Shown piece after piece: positions 34,331-46,375 of a DNA stretch of 64,000 nt. A program made the translations under genes and the position numbers. The DNA comes from Schistocerca nitens (lineage: Eukaryota; Arthropoda; Insecta; Orthoptera; Acrididae), in the NCBI RefSeq assembly GCF_023898315.1, contig NC_064614.1, positions 503,146,109 through 503,210,108 on the forward strand. Direction: 5' to 3'. Within the stretch, counting starts at the first letter, position 1; each line of letters starts with the position of its first letter. The notes beneath the pieces were generated by a model, which was given only the letters and a program-made list of their open reading frames with translations, was not told the DNA's origin and did not search any database.

Positions 34331-34720
34331 GACGAGTATGTCACCATTAACAACAGAGAAGTCCAGTTCAGCAGCGAGGTGTTTGACTGTGATCCGTCGA
34401 TCAGCTCGAATGATAGTATCCGCGGTTCTAACATTTTAGGAGTCACAACTGTCTGTGGTATGCCGGCACGCTTGAGATAGTACAAGTTGGCGCGACGTTG
34501 CCTGGGTGACGACAGACACTTGGCCCAACGACTCAGCATGCTTTTGTTCACTGCCAGGCCTCCGTAGACACTCTGCAAGTGCCTACCTATCGGAACTTCA
34601 TGAAACTATAGGGAATGAAGCGGGAACGTTCCACGACGTCCCAAAAAAAATTATGCATTTTTTCAGCTGAAACTGGTCGAGAAGAAAAACGTGTTGCATT
34701 ACTTCTTGACCGCCCTCGTA

Positions 34721-35327
34721 CTGTAGTAGCTGGTGTATCGGTTTTCACCGAGAAAACAACGTTTAGGAGTGGCCTGGAAAGTAAGTCTGCGAAAGCTATT
34801 GCGCCATTGAGCGCCGGCGGCTGATGTTTCTGTTGTATCGACTCATAGGGCTGTGCCTAGAATCAAACTCAAAGCTTAGAAAGTAACGGTAGTGCAGCCA
34901 ATCACCAATTGAGACACTGTTGTTCGACTTCAGCACTTTAGCTGGTTATTGCAGTCTCTGCATGATCAAGAAGCTGATCGTGAATTGCTCGTAGATTTTG
35001 CTCAGAGTTAATGCAACCATAATGCATCATATGGTGACTACAGTCTGTCGGGAGGGATATTGGCTGCCGCTAAACGCTGGAAAAGAGCTTTCATCGTACG
35101 TCAAACGCCAAGCATAATTCGCCCTACTTTTATGATAATACTGTGCTCAAAAGTGTAATCATTAGTAAGCAAACGATTGATTTGAAACTAACTTAACATA
35201 CAGTCAATCCAAGTTACCTCAAGCTAGAAACGAAAGTATAAGTATGATTAAAGTTAGTTTCAGCGATTGCCACATCCAATTACTATATTTCGATACTAAA
35301 TTCTTCTTCTAGACGTCTTTTTAATTA
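34721..35327. other. unassigned sequence
   Basis: No family recognised. The part at 34870-35110 has balanced composition; the rest is AT-rich. Confidence 0.45.
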
Positions 35328-35558
35328 TACACTACTGACCATTAAAATTGCTACACCACGAAGATGACGTGCTACAGACGCGAAATTTTTATCGACAGGA
35401 AGAAGATTCTGTGATATGCAAATGGTTAGCTTTTCAGAGCATCCACACAAGGTTGGCGCCGGTGGCGACACCTACAACGTGCTGATATGAGGAAAGTTTC
35501 CAACCGATTTCTCATACACAAACAGCAGTTGACTGGCGTTGCCTGGTGAAACGTTGTT

Positions 35559-35880
35559 GTGATGCCCAGTGTAAGGAGGAGAAATGTGTACCATCATGTT
35601 TCCGACTTTGATAAAGGTCGGATTGTAGCCTATCGCGATTGCGGTTTATCGTATCGCGACATTGCTGCTCGCGTTGGTCGAGATCCAATGACTGTTAGCA
35701 GAATATGGAATCGGTGGGTTCAGGAGTGCAATATGGAACGGCCTCGTATCACTAGCAGTCGAGATGACAGGCATCTTATCCGCATGGCTGTAACGGATCG
35801 TGCAGCCACGTTTCGATCCCTGAGTCAACAGATGGGGACGTTTGCAACACAACAACCATCTGCGCGAACAGTTCGACGAC
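35559..35880 (+). pseudogene. Tc1-like transposase N-terminal part (family B)
   Basis: About 107 residues up to the hairpin insertion: two HTH units (DFDKGRIVAYRDCGLSYRDI and ITSSRDDRHLIRMAVTDRAA). Compared with copy 2 on the minus strand (54563-53532) it lacks about seven residues after CNMERP and is otherwise colinear. The open frame continues 260 bases into the hairpin, which is not original coding sequence. Confidence 0.85.
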
Positions 35881-36213
35881 TTGATTGGCGACTCCATGGA
35901 GTGTCCTGTGCACCACGACCAGATAATGGATATACTTGGGAGGAGAGACAGCATTGGTCGTATTTTTTGTTTTGTTTTATTAACCGCAAAATCGATTTTC
36001 GGTCACTTAGTGACCATCCTGAGTGCTGTAATATACAATTTAAATTGGTATTGCTCAGTTTATGTGATTGCTCTAAGCTTGTTGACACCAGTGCCTACCA
36101 ATTTAAATTGTATATTATAGCACTGAGGATGGTCACTAAGTGACCGAAAATCGATTTTGCGGTTAATAAAACAAAAAAAAAAAACGACCAATGCTGTCTC
36201 TCCTTCCAAGTAT
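35881..36213. mobile_element. palindromic hairpin element in a Tc1-like transposon
   Basis: Arms 35931-36050 and 36096-36214 pair almost completely around a 45-bp loop. Each arm, read outward, has CGATTTTGCGGTTAATAAAAC followed by an A-rich run and ACGACCAATGCTGTCTCTCC. Inside lies the self-paired word GGTCACTTAGTGACC (36001) or GGTCACTAAGTGACC (36131). AGTTCGACGAC borders the insert on both sides (35870-35880, 36214-36224). Compared with copies 2 and 3, 18 bp of the host element is missing at the right junction, and 50 bp of unpaired sequence sits at the left. No coding capacity. Confidence 0.9.
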
Positions 36214-37165
36214 AGTTCGACGACTATCAGCTCGGAGACCATGGCTGCGGTTACCCTTGACGCTGCATCACAGACAGGAGCGCCGGCGATGGTGTACCCA
36301 ACGACGAACCTAGGTGCACGGATGGCAAAATGTCATTTTTTCGGATGAGTCCAGGTTGTGTTTACAGCATCATGATGGTCGCATCCGTGTTTGGCGACAT
36401 CGCGGTGAACGCACATTGAAAGCCTGTATTTGTCATCGTCATACTGGCGTATCACCCTGTGTGATGATATGCGATACCATTGCTTACACGTCTCTGTCAC
36501 CTCTTGTTCGCATTGACGGCACTTTGAACAGTGGACGTTACATTTAAGATGTGTTACGACCCGTGGCTCTACCCTTCATTCGATCCCTGCGAAATCCTAC
36601 ATTTCAGCCGGTTGCAGGTCCTGTACGGGTCTTTCTGGATACAGAAAATGTTCGACTGCTTCCCTGGCCAGCACATTCTCCAGATCTCTCACCAATTTAA
36701 AACGTCTGGTCAATGGTGGCCGAGCAACTGGCTCGTCACAATACGCCAGTCACTACTCTTGATGAACTGTGGTATCGTGTTGAAGCTGCATATGCAGCTG
36801 TACCTGTACACGCCATCCAAGCTCTGTTTGACTCAATGCCCAGGCGTATCAAGGCCGTTATTACGGCCAGAGGTGGTTGTTCTGGGTACTGATTTCTCAG
36901 GATCTACGCACCCAAATTGCGTGAAAATGTTATCACATGTCACTTCTAGCGTAATATATTTGTACAATGAATACCCGATAATCATTTGCATTTGTTCCTG
37001 GTGTAGCAATTTTAATGGCCAGTAGTGTAGCTGGGAGTCTTATTGGGAAGAACTTTTCTGGTAGAGCCCACTCGGGTGTAAGGAAGCAGCAACCGTCCGG
37101 GCACTGGGTGTGCCGCGAACTGTTTCAAAGGACAAACGCCGCCAACAAGATGAGAACCAAGGTCA

Positions 37166-37303
37166 AAAATTGCTCTGAGCACTATGGGACTTTACATCTG
37201 AGGTCATTAGTCCCTTAGAACTTAGAACTACTTAAACCTAACCAACCTAAGGACATCACACACATCCATTCCCGAGTCAGGATTCGAACCTGCGACCGGA
37301 AGT
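37166..37303 (-). repeat. tRNA-derived SINE (family 1), head truncated
   Basis: The minus-strand copy ends at CTGCGACCG, before the tRNA-like 5' half. AAGGTCA flanks it at 37159-37165 and 37304-37310. Confidence 0.9.
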
Positions 37304-37310
37304 AAGGTCA

Positions 37311-38492
37311 GAGCACTATATTAAGTGTGTCCTAAACGAAGGGAAATCATTGTAACGTGTGTTTAAAACGATCAGCGAACTGGCGCCGGAGGGAGACACT
37401 GCAAGGTGACAACGAGAGGGCGCAGTTTCGGGGCGCCTTGCTGTCAGCAGAAAGTCAGCCTTCTGGTACACGCTAGACCTGAAGCAACAGAGAGATGGAA
37501 GTCTCTTAACTGGAACCAGACTGGAGACCATCGGGCGCTTTTGTGGTTATGAATACGGAACCTGCAGCCGCTAACCTGGCGCCATGTTAATTGCGCTGCT
37601 GTTGAAACAGTCAAGAAATAGTAAGGACTGCTACCATTATACAATATGGATAAAATCTAGAGTTGAAAAATAGAAGTGGCTGTGTGTGCGTCTAGACCTT
37701 GTTGGCTAAAAATGAGAGATTTAACAGATGGTATGAGTAAGGTGCTGCTTGTTTCGGAACATCAACATTCTAAACTCTGGCTACTGGTTAATTATGTTTA
37801 AATTGAGTGTGGAAGGGAGATTGTTGCAGTATTAGATTCGACCGTATTGGTAAGCACCCGGAAGAATCACTACCATTGCTGGTCAAAATCACGCAGAAGT
37901 AAAAATTCTGCTTCTTACTGTGAGCCCTCTATGGCACTCACTTACATCCGGGAATCACCAGAGGACGCTTCAGCCGACAGGGGGACTTCAGTTCCGAGCT
38001 CTGAGGCAGGCCAGATGACTTACAATTTTCAACTACCATAGCCGCCACTCGCAGGTACAGTAACGCTAAGTATGTTGAGCTACTGCAAATTTCGCAGTTC
38101 AAGTTACGGGACGTACACGGAGTATTCATATTGACTTTAGAGCTTTTACGTTTATAATTCAAGTACAGTCATTAATAATCTAGAATTAACATGTGTTCAA
38201 TTAAGATAGTAAGTGCATGCATGATTCTTCCCGTACTGCTTTCATTCCTCTCTGAATAACTTCCAGTAGTCGCTACACGATTTCCACGAACTAAATAGTC
38301 CCCCCACACTGTTGTGTTGACTTTAAGGTATTCATCTCTAATTCATTACCCACTCTTTGCCAAGGTGATATAATTTTATTTCCGTTGTAACTTGTATTAA
38401 CTGTTAATGAAAATAATGGTTACATGCCATTGCGTCTCGTATTTGACTTGAAGTCCACAGCAAATTTTAGGAAACAGGATTTTGTAGTGACT
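37311..38492. other. unassigned sequence
   Basis: Nothing recognised. Short overlapping frames at 37316-37644 and 37847-38162 have no family features. Confidence 0.45.
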
Positions 38493-38506
38493 ATTGTTTC
38501 ATTCAG

Positions 38507-38830
38507 GCAACGGCCTTGCCTCAGTGGATGCACCGGTTCCCGTCAGATCACCGAAGTTAAGCGTTGTTGGGTGTGGCCAGTACTTGGATGGGTGACCGTC
38601 CAGGACTCCCTGAGCTGTTGCCATTTTTCGGGGTGCACTCAGCCTCGTGATGCACAATTGAGGAGCTAATCGACCGAATCTTAGCGGCTCTGGTCACAGA
38701 AAACCATCATAACGAGCGGGAGAGCGGTGTGCTCACCACACGCCCCTCCTATCCGCATCCTCACCAGAGGATGACACGGCGGTCGGATGGTCCCGATGGC
38801 CCACTTGTGTCCTGACGACGTCGTGCTTTT
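38507..38830 (+). repeat. 5S rRNA-derived SINE
   Basis: The head (38507-38625) matches 5S rRNA, including the internal promoter words GATCACCGAAGTTAAGCG and CTTGGATGGGTGACC. The body has CGGGGTGCACTCAGCCTCGT and GACACGGCGGTCGGATGGTC, and ends in GTGCTTTT. A 14-bp target duplication ATTGTTTCATTCAG lies at 38493-38506 and 38831-38844. The long duplication, body sequence and changed head argue against a real 5S gene. Confidence 0.95.
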
Positions 38831-38844
38831 ATTGTTTCATTCAG

Positions 38845-40289
38845 TTGCTTCATGATACTCCATGTTTTGTCATCGTGTAAGTTACCACATCCTTCTTTCA
38901 CGTATGCTATTGCCATCCCTTTTAATAGATTGGAATCATGAAGCTACCCACTGCGCCGCACCTGTATATGAATTCATTTGAGTATATGAAGAGCGGGTTA
39001 TTTATTTGTCAGTTCACCTGGTGCAGCACTTTCTGACATCGACAGGTGTATGTCGGTGGCTCAGCACTAGCCTCAAAATATATAATGAATTACCGCTACA
39101 GAGTACAACGAACGTCAGCGGAGTAGCGCCATTTGAGCAGCTTTTTTAAGTTCAGGCATAAATGAGCCTGGAAGGGACCTCTGGGTCGTGCAGCCTTCTT
39201 ACGACGTGTGAAATTTCCTTGCTAGGCTAATATACCAGATTTCTGGGAAAGACCGCTGTATGATACACGGATTGACTTAAACGTATTGCGGTCTTTATCA
39301 GTTTGGTTTCTCCAGTACTTGACGTATTGTTAATGCAAAGTAAATGTACTGAAGACAATGTTCTTTGTAAACGTATTACATGAACCGGGCAGTGAACCTA
39401 AAATGTTGCATCAGCGCTGGATGGCACACGCCCCGTTAAATTGACTTTTGGGTAAGGTCCACGGCTTCGATAAAATTAATGAACAACGTCGTTCACACTA
39501 GACTTGTTTTAAAATGGTACTTACGAGGATGAAGTACTCACACCTTTGGTCCACTTGAGAAAGAGCAACGCTCGGAACTAGCTAGTATTGGCTAGGGAAG
39601 TACTGTCGTAACGTAACGAACTGGTTGAAACGAAGTTGTTCCTTAAAACTCATTCAATTGTCAATGACGGAAGTAGAGCTTCATATTTAGTGTTTGCAGA
39701 AAATTTGAGTGTACCACTGACTGCTCCCATAGTTCCCCATCTTATACACAAACTGTACACTTTTAGTTTATGGGAGATATCCCCGATGCCAGACCAAAAA
39801 TATCTCTCAAACTTCGTGGCCTCGTTCGCCCAGACAACGTAGGGCCAACTGCAGATTTTCTTTCCCTATATTCGGTCTGGGTCGCAAAGATGGGAGGGTG
39901 TAGCCTGAGACTGGCGATTTCTGTTCTATCTGGATACTGAATTCTGATGTCTGTCCAGGCAGCATTCGTGTCTCATCTGATTCTTGTTGGGTGCACCACC
40001 ATATTGCAATTGGACCAATACATTCGATCTCGTTGTTCGTGATTAAGGATAGTTTACTTATTTACTGTTATAAACGTCATGCCATTTACTGTCACAGTAT
40101 CTCAGTCTGGGAGCTATAGTATCAGCGTACTGTAACAGTTCAGTAAGTGAACCTCCCAGAATAATTTTACTCCCTTCGCACAGGTAGAGAATTATGCAAT
40201 CTCTTTTGTGGTTTTGTTCTTGCAAACAGAAACATATTATTAATTTTTTATGTTAAAGGAAAGCTATGAGAGCCTGTTCACTGTTTGGA
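38845..40289. other. unassigned sequence
   Basis: No gene or repeat recognised. The only open frame above 60 residues on either strand (39636-39842) has no family features. Confidence 0.5.
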
Positions 40290-41960
40290 GAAGATAGGAT
40301 CCAGATGTTCATTACAAAAGTCAAAGCTATATATGGAAGAGGCAGTAATTATGCATTTGATAAAATTGAAATTTACCCATCTCTCCTTCCGAAGTTAGGA
40401 AAATAATAAACTCACTCAAAAGTAAAAGCTCCCATGGAATTGATGGTATCTCCAATCAAATACTAAAAGCTTATTCCCAGCAGATAAGTAGGATCTCAGC
40501 CACATATGTAATAGCTTGATGAAGCAGAGATTTTTCCTGACAGATTGAAATACGCTATTGTTCAACCATTGCATAAGGAAGGAGACAGATCTGATGTCAA
40601 CAACTAGTGTCCAGTCTCGCTTCTGACAACTTTGTGCAAAATTCTTGAAAAAGTAATGTATTCAAGAGTAGCTTCACTTATTTGTATAAATAAAGTACTA
40701 ACAAATTGTCAGTTTGGTTTTTAGAAAGATTTTTCAACAGAAAGTTGCTATACATGCTTTCACTGATCAAATATTAAATGCTTTGAATAACTGAACATTA
40801 GCAATTGGGATTACCTGTGATTTCTCAAAGGCTGTTGATTGTGTAACTCGTGGAATTCTTCTAAGTAAGCTTAAGTATTGTGGTATGAGTGGGACAGTCC
40901 ACAAATGGTTTAATTTATATTTAATTGGAAGAGTACAGAAAGCTGAAATAAACAGTTCACATAATGTGCAAAAATCAGCAGCTTCATCAAAATTGGGAGG
41001 TTTCAAGAATGGGATCCCACAAGGTTCAATCTTATGTCTTTTAAGACCTAAGACTGCTGTATGTCAATGATTTGTCAATCTATATTCACGAAGATGTAAA
41101 GCTGTTCCTTTTAGCCAATGATACAAGTACGGTAATTACTCCCAAAAAACAAGAATTAGCTGAGGAATCTGTAAATTATGTCTTTCAGGAAATTATTAAA
41201 TAGTTCTCTGCAAATGGAGTCTCATTATCTTTTGATAAAATATAGTACATGAAGTTCTGTACACTAAATGGCACCATTAATAAATACTGAGTTTGAAAAG
41301 AAGTCTGTACCTAAGGCAAAACATTCCAGATTTTGGGTGTGTGCATTGATGAGAGATTGAATTAGAAGAAACACGTTCATGATCTGCTGAAACGTTTGAG
41401 TTTAGCTACTTATGCTGTTAGGGTTACTGCAAATTTTGGCGATAAACATAAAAGTAAATTAGGTTACTATGCCTGTTTCCATTCACTAGCTTCGTGTGGC
41501 ACCATATTTTGCGGTAATTTATCAGTAAGGGAAAAAGTCTTTATTGCACAAAAAGGTGTAATCAGAATAATAGCAGGAACCCAGCCAACATCATTATACA
41601 GACATTTATGCAATGTATATTCACTTATGAAATTTGTTATTAATAACACGTTCGAATTAAAAAGCTGTAGCAATGTGTATAGTTACAACACTATGAGAAA
41701 AGAATTATGCTGCCACAGAAATCTTTGGTCATTTACCCAATAGCATCAAAAGTCTGACAGAGAGCCTGCGAACATACAAAAACAAAAGAATTTCTGAATT
41801 TTCTACGCACTAGATGAATTTTTAGATGTAAATTAGTGATCTTTCAAGAAGAAAAAACACTCAAATTATGACATGTAAATAAACCTATTGGTATACTAAT
41901 ACGTTCCACATCATTATCAAGTGTCGTATTCATGAATGTAGATCAAGTTATTCTAAGCCT
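40290..41960 (+). mobile_element. LINE (Jockey-like), reverse transcriptase remnant
   Basis: Plus-strand blocks: GIDGISNQILKAYSQQIS (40435), FPDRLKYAIVQPLHKEGDRS (40535), LLTTLCKILEKVMYSRVASL (40620), NCQFGF (40705), and the segment TGTGATTTCTCAAAGGCTGT near 40812 giving CDFSKAVD (the palm CDLSKAFD). Next come GIPQGSIL in frame 40885-41070, a catalytic box read as LANDTS instead of ADD (41114), and a C-terminal block FIAQKGVIRIIAGTQPTSLY (41396-41743). It ends with GTTCCACATCATT near 41905. Many stops and frameshifts; old. Confidence 0.85.
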
Positions 41961-44379
41961 TGCGATATTATTCCTGAAATTCGTCCTGTATCACGTTGTA
42001 CACGATTCCCTGCTGTCAAAATAGACTCATGAAGCATTCACAAGAGCAGGTCTCTATCTGAATGTTCGACGTTTTATGTACTGTCGAAAGGAAACCACAA
42101 TCTCACTTTCAATAGTTGATTGGTTTAGTTCATTCGTAGTTTTCGTCGTCAGTAGTGGCATGTTGAGCAAACGATGTCGGTTTCTTCAAGAGCACCTGCA
42201 TTGTTTGACACACGTCATTAAACGAATTACTTGTTTTTTAAATTTTACTAACATAGTACCTACTTTTAAATTCCTACTGCATCTTGTGATTCGTACAATG
42301 GAATCCTGAGTAAAGCGTAAGCGAAAATAAAGAAAAATCAGTGTTCTAATCTGCCAGTCAATGTCCGGTTTACTCTCCACTTAACGAAATGATGCAGCAG
42401 AACTGTTAAAGATTTCTTTCTTTATTACTGAATATTTCTTTTTGTTCTTCTCTGATGTAATAGATTCAAGTGGACGCTGAATCGTAAAGTACAAGGTCTT
42501 GTATTCTCTTGACACTTCCTGGCCGCCAAACTGTAATTAGAAAAGAAACGAACCTCGAGGATAATTGGCCAGTGTATTCAGACAGTTGCCTGCGACATCC
42601 AGTTTAATCAGAATCCATTAGTTGACAAAATATCGAGATTCACGTCATATACCAGAATACATAAACGACTGTCTGAATTGTAACACGCAGAACAGGATAG
42701 CCTTATTTCATAAAAACTAAGAAGATGTGTAGAAGAACCTGCGTGCCATTCCGTATTACGACTACACAGAGATAGCGTAAACGCCGGTGCAGCATACCGT
42801 TACGTATCTGAGTACTAGGAAGTAGGTGTTAGTGTGCCTCTAAGAGGTTAAAGGGTGCATTATTAGGAGCTGATGGGTTTTTAGCTATGCAGAACTATTG
42901 GTACCGCAGCCGGAAGAATTTCGTGTACGTTTTATTACGGACTGGCGTAATATTTTTTGCAGTAATAACACATCCTTTCTATTACAAAAACCTATTCTAG
43001 AAATTGGGCTTGGTTTGAAACCTTCTGTGGACCGAAGACAAATAAATGCCGAAAAACAGCGATATGTTGCAGTTAAAAAATGTTCAGTTAAGACTGTACA
43101 GCGCCATCCACAAACAGAGGGATTTATGTTTAGATGTGGATGCAAAATTCTCTAACTTTGTTACGAGGGCAGTTCCAGTAAGCCGCTGTAGGCAGCTGTA
43201 CTGTAGGAATTACAGCGCTGTTCGCTGAAAAAGAAACAAAGAACAAGTTCTGTGCAGACCAGAGGTTTCAGCGCTCCAGTGTCTGCGTGGATGTCGGCAG
43301 ATGGTCACAAAGACCCGAAGCTGCTTTGTCAATAGCGTCTCAGATAAAAGTAGGTCACGCGCATGTATGCTATACATGGCCAGATAGGAAAAAGAAAAAA
43401 GACCTCTAGAACTCTGTGCTGTCAATAGAGAGGCTCAGCGACTGCTTGCAAATACTGTGAACAAAGAACTTGAGACAGGCGAGATTAGTGACCGCTCTCA
43501 GACAGAGTATTAGAAGTCCGTGAAACTTACTAATCGTGGCACGTCTTTCTTATGAGGTTTCAGTTACAGTTCTTACAAACAGCCTAATGAAGTTACCCTG
43601 AGAGATGTAGCTACCATTGATTGCGTTTCTGATAACTTATCTTTAGTTTGATCTAATAACTTCCATTAATGTTGGAACATGACTCAACGTCTTATCACTA
43701 ACTAATGTATCATTAATACAAAATTCTTGTTTCCCCACCTAAAACAGTAAGACCTTAAAACATACTTCTATGGTCTACGTGTACCGGATTAGGAACAAGA
43801 GCTGTTCATCAATCCTTCATTCTAAAAATGGCCTAAAGTTGGCGAAACACAGAATATATTCAAAAGCCGCGATGTATTAGAATTCTCTTTCACTTAAGTA
43901 AATTCGCGAAACCAAACCACACTGACTTCTAAATTATGAACTACATAAAAATTCGTCTCTAACTTAATTTCGAAACAGATGGTATTACGTGAAGAATATG
44001 CACGATCGTACGCAACGAAAACGGATTGCTCTGATTTTAGACAATTTTATGAGTATTATTATCGATTAGGCCAATAAAAGATATACCTAGGTGGCAGCAT
44101 ATCGATAATCGACGAAACATTTACATAATCTAGTGCAAGGCGTTGGCAACGGCGATTTTGATTCATATTACAGAATAAATAGCTTTATGAAAACATTTCA
44201 CCATCTCAAACAGTGCAAAAAAATTTTTCGTATCTTTTTTCATGACCTTGCTACTGTATAATTTGCTATAGAGAAACAACCTTTTGGCCAAAATAAAATT
44301 TCTGGGAGTCGCTTGAAATATTTGTGTATTATTCAGTTCGAAATTGAATTTACATTGATTCTGTAGTTAATGACGTATA
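41961..44379. other. unassigned sequence
   Basis: I recognise nothing in these 2.4 kb. Open frames at 42885-43425 overlap on both strands and lack family features. The sequence is AT-rich, apart from a balanced part near 43180-43460. Confidence 0.5.
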
Positions 44380-46375
44380 CACTGCGCAACAAAATTAAAG
44401 GACCACTTTTTGAAAGCACTTCATTTTCTGCCGTTAATACACAGAGGTTAGAAATTTGGGCCGCAGGTGCCTAAAAACTTCCTCTGTAACGTAGAAAACC
44501 GTGGTGCTCTGCGGGGACATCTTCGGTTTCGGTGATGCTTCAAACAGCAAGGTGTCGACGAATGCAGACAAGAGGGGATGGGCACAACTCAGAAGTTTTT
44601 GTGAGATGTAAGTTGCCGTAAGTCACATTCGCATCAAATTTCACCACACTTCTACTAAACATTGCTGCAGATGTGTCACACCATGGGAAGGTCGTGAAAC
44701 TTCCCCTTAGCCACAAATCGCAAATTATATTGGTGCCTCTGCAATAAAGGTCAGAACCATGACGCCCATAGTTGAAATGACGCAGTTTTCTTAAGGGTGC
44801 TCGAGGAAAACCTTTCAGACACACCGTGCCTCAGAATCGACATGAAAAAGCCTCAGGATGTGTCACGAAGGGTGTGAATGAAACCACCATTTCCTTTGGG
44901 GCGTTCGCTTTCACACGTTTCGCGGTCGAAAATGACGTTCTGCAGAGCGACGAGCAAGAGGACAACGTTCTTAACAATCTTTGTCACTGCTGACGCCCCA
45001 CAGTTCATTCAACCCTTCTCTAAGGACATCACACAGGTGGAACTTCACTGATCGTGATCTGACGACTTCCGAATGTAGCGTGATCGCAATGTTTGTTCTG
45101 GTATACAGGGTGGAACCAGGAGCGACACTTCAAAACCATTCGACTAAATCTGAACGTGACCCAAACAGAAGATGATGTTTATGATCTTTGATCACTCTTT
45201 CCTCGTACTCTCGTGTCGCTTGTGCATTGGGGCCACTAGTAGTGTGAGAGAGGGCGCAGCACTTCCACGTACAAGAATAAAACACCCATCTACCGATCCC
45301 TACGCGCTAGTAGGATAGGCAACCCTTTCGGCGTCCCTCACATTTTGCATGCGGCCAGCAGGGCTGGTTTCCCTGCCCCGCTAGTCGGTGGGATCAGTGG
45401 ATGGGTGTGTGTCTACGGAGACATTTTTAAAATGCCCAACATAGGTGCGTTGCTGGCTCTAACGACACTGCAAAATTGAAGGCGGAGGGGAGCGGAGGCG
45501 TGGAAGGATACTTTGCTGTTTTACACATATACATGTCAAAGTTTCACCCTCCTGTGCACATGGAACAGGAGGGTGCAGAAAAGAAGGGGTGAAAATGCAG
45601 ACACATCCTTTTCTGCTTTGTGTCACGTTCATACTTTGTCGAATGGTTTGAACGGTCCATAGTGGTTCTATTCTGAATACCAGAGCACAAACTGCAGTCA
45701 CATTACATCCAAGAGGACTGAAATCATGCTCAATGGCTTTGCAGTCCCGTGATGTCCTTTGAGAAGTGTTACTCGTACAAAACTGTCAGCAATGACAAAG
45801 GTTGACAAGAACCTCTTCCTATTGCACATCGCAATGCAAACTTCATTTTCTTCCGCGAAGTATGTAAAAACGAACGCACCAGAGGAAGGGGTGGTTTTCA
45901 TTGACGCAATTTATCATACATCATGAGACGTTTTCGTGCCGATTATGAGTAGTGCTGCGTCCGAAATGTCTACCTCGGCCCCCTGTAAGAAATTCACGTG
46001 ATTTCAACAATGGGTCTCGCGGTTGTGGCTCCTGCCGCAGAAGTGTCAAGAGAAAGTGTTAAATGTTGGTAAGGGAAAGTGTGACGAGCTTTCTAAGGTG
46101 AGAAACGTCCCCGATGGCGTTGGCAAAGCTGTTGTAAAATTTGGTGTCAATGTGGCATCGTTAACCCTCCTTACTCCTCACATAAACTTCGGAGCTCGGG
46201 CCTTACTGTCTGAAACGTCGTCGAGCCGGAGGCTGACATCGCAGTGCAGCACGCTTTTGCATAATTACGTAGGAAGGGTGTCGGCACTTTCGAACCAAAT
46301 TTCGAACTTCTGTGTCACAATGGGAGAAAATGGCAGGGTTTTAAAAAAGCGGCCCTATAATTTTGTCGTGCAATC
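44380..46375. mobile_element. 2-kb near-palindromic (foldback) element with TA borders
   Basis: The whole unit folds on itself with its centre near 45350-45390. Pairs seen: 44387-44460 with 46370-46290 (ACAAAATTA, AAATTTGG), 44620-44720 with 46170-46060 (CACATTNNCANCAAATTT), 44870-45030 with 45905-45770 (AAGGACATCAC shared at 45019 and in the complement of 45756), and 45060-45170 with 45710-45600 (AACCATTCGAC, GAACGTGAC). Near the centre, ACACCCATC at 45286 pairs with GATGGGTGT at 45398. The end CACTGCGCAACAAAATTAAAG follows TA. The arms differ at many positions, so the element is old. It has no transposase; the 133-residue frame at 46023 is not a gene candidate. Confidence 0.88.

Larger units (their letters stand above)
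33295..34718 (-). mobile_element. mariner-like transposon with a SINE insertion
   Basis: Both ends are present (TGAGGGACGTTCAAGTAAGT at left; right end complement CGAGGGCGGTCAAGAAGTAA) and bordered by TA (33293-33294, 34719-34720). It is the fuller relative of the core-deleted copy at 11736-12583: both share the right part near the start (GACTCA, GGCCAAGTGT and GATGGATCG words) and the left end. It holds a SINE at 34121-34330. Confidence 0.92.
35330..37027 (+). mobile_element. Tc1-like transposon family B, copy 1, split by a hairpin element
   Basis: Terminal repeats CACTACTGACCATTAAAATT (left) and complement (right) are flanked by TA at 35328-35329 and 37028-37029. The transposase starts at 35559 and reads MMPSVRRRNVYHHVSDFDKG, then CGLSYRDIAARVGRDPMTVS (HTH) up to the hairpin insertion at 35881. 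Coding resumes after 36214 in broken frames (FFSDESRLCLQHHDGRIRVW near 36340). The DNA for the second catalytic Asp is deleted near 36600 (FQPVAGPV in place of the QQDNARPY stretch seen in copy 2). It cannot encode active enzyme. Confidence 0.95.

Noticed and set aside
38507-38625. 5S rRNA gene
   Set aside because: It is followed by a SINE body, flanked by a 14-bp duplication and altered from 5S sequence.
40290-41960. Host gene with a reverse-transcriptase-like domain
   Set aside because: Block order, decay and 3' end fit a Jockey-like LINE; there is no sign of splice-bounded exons.
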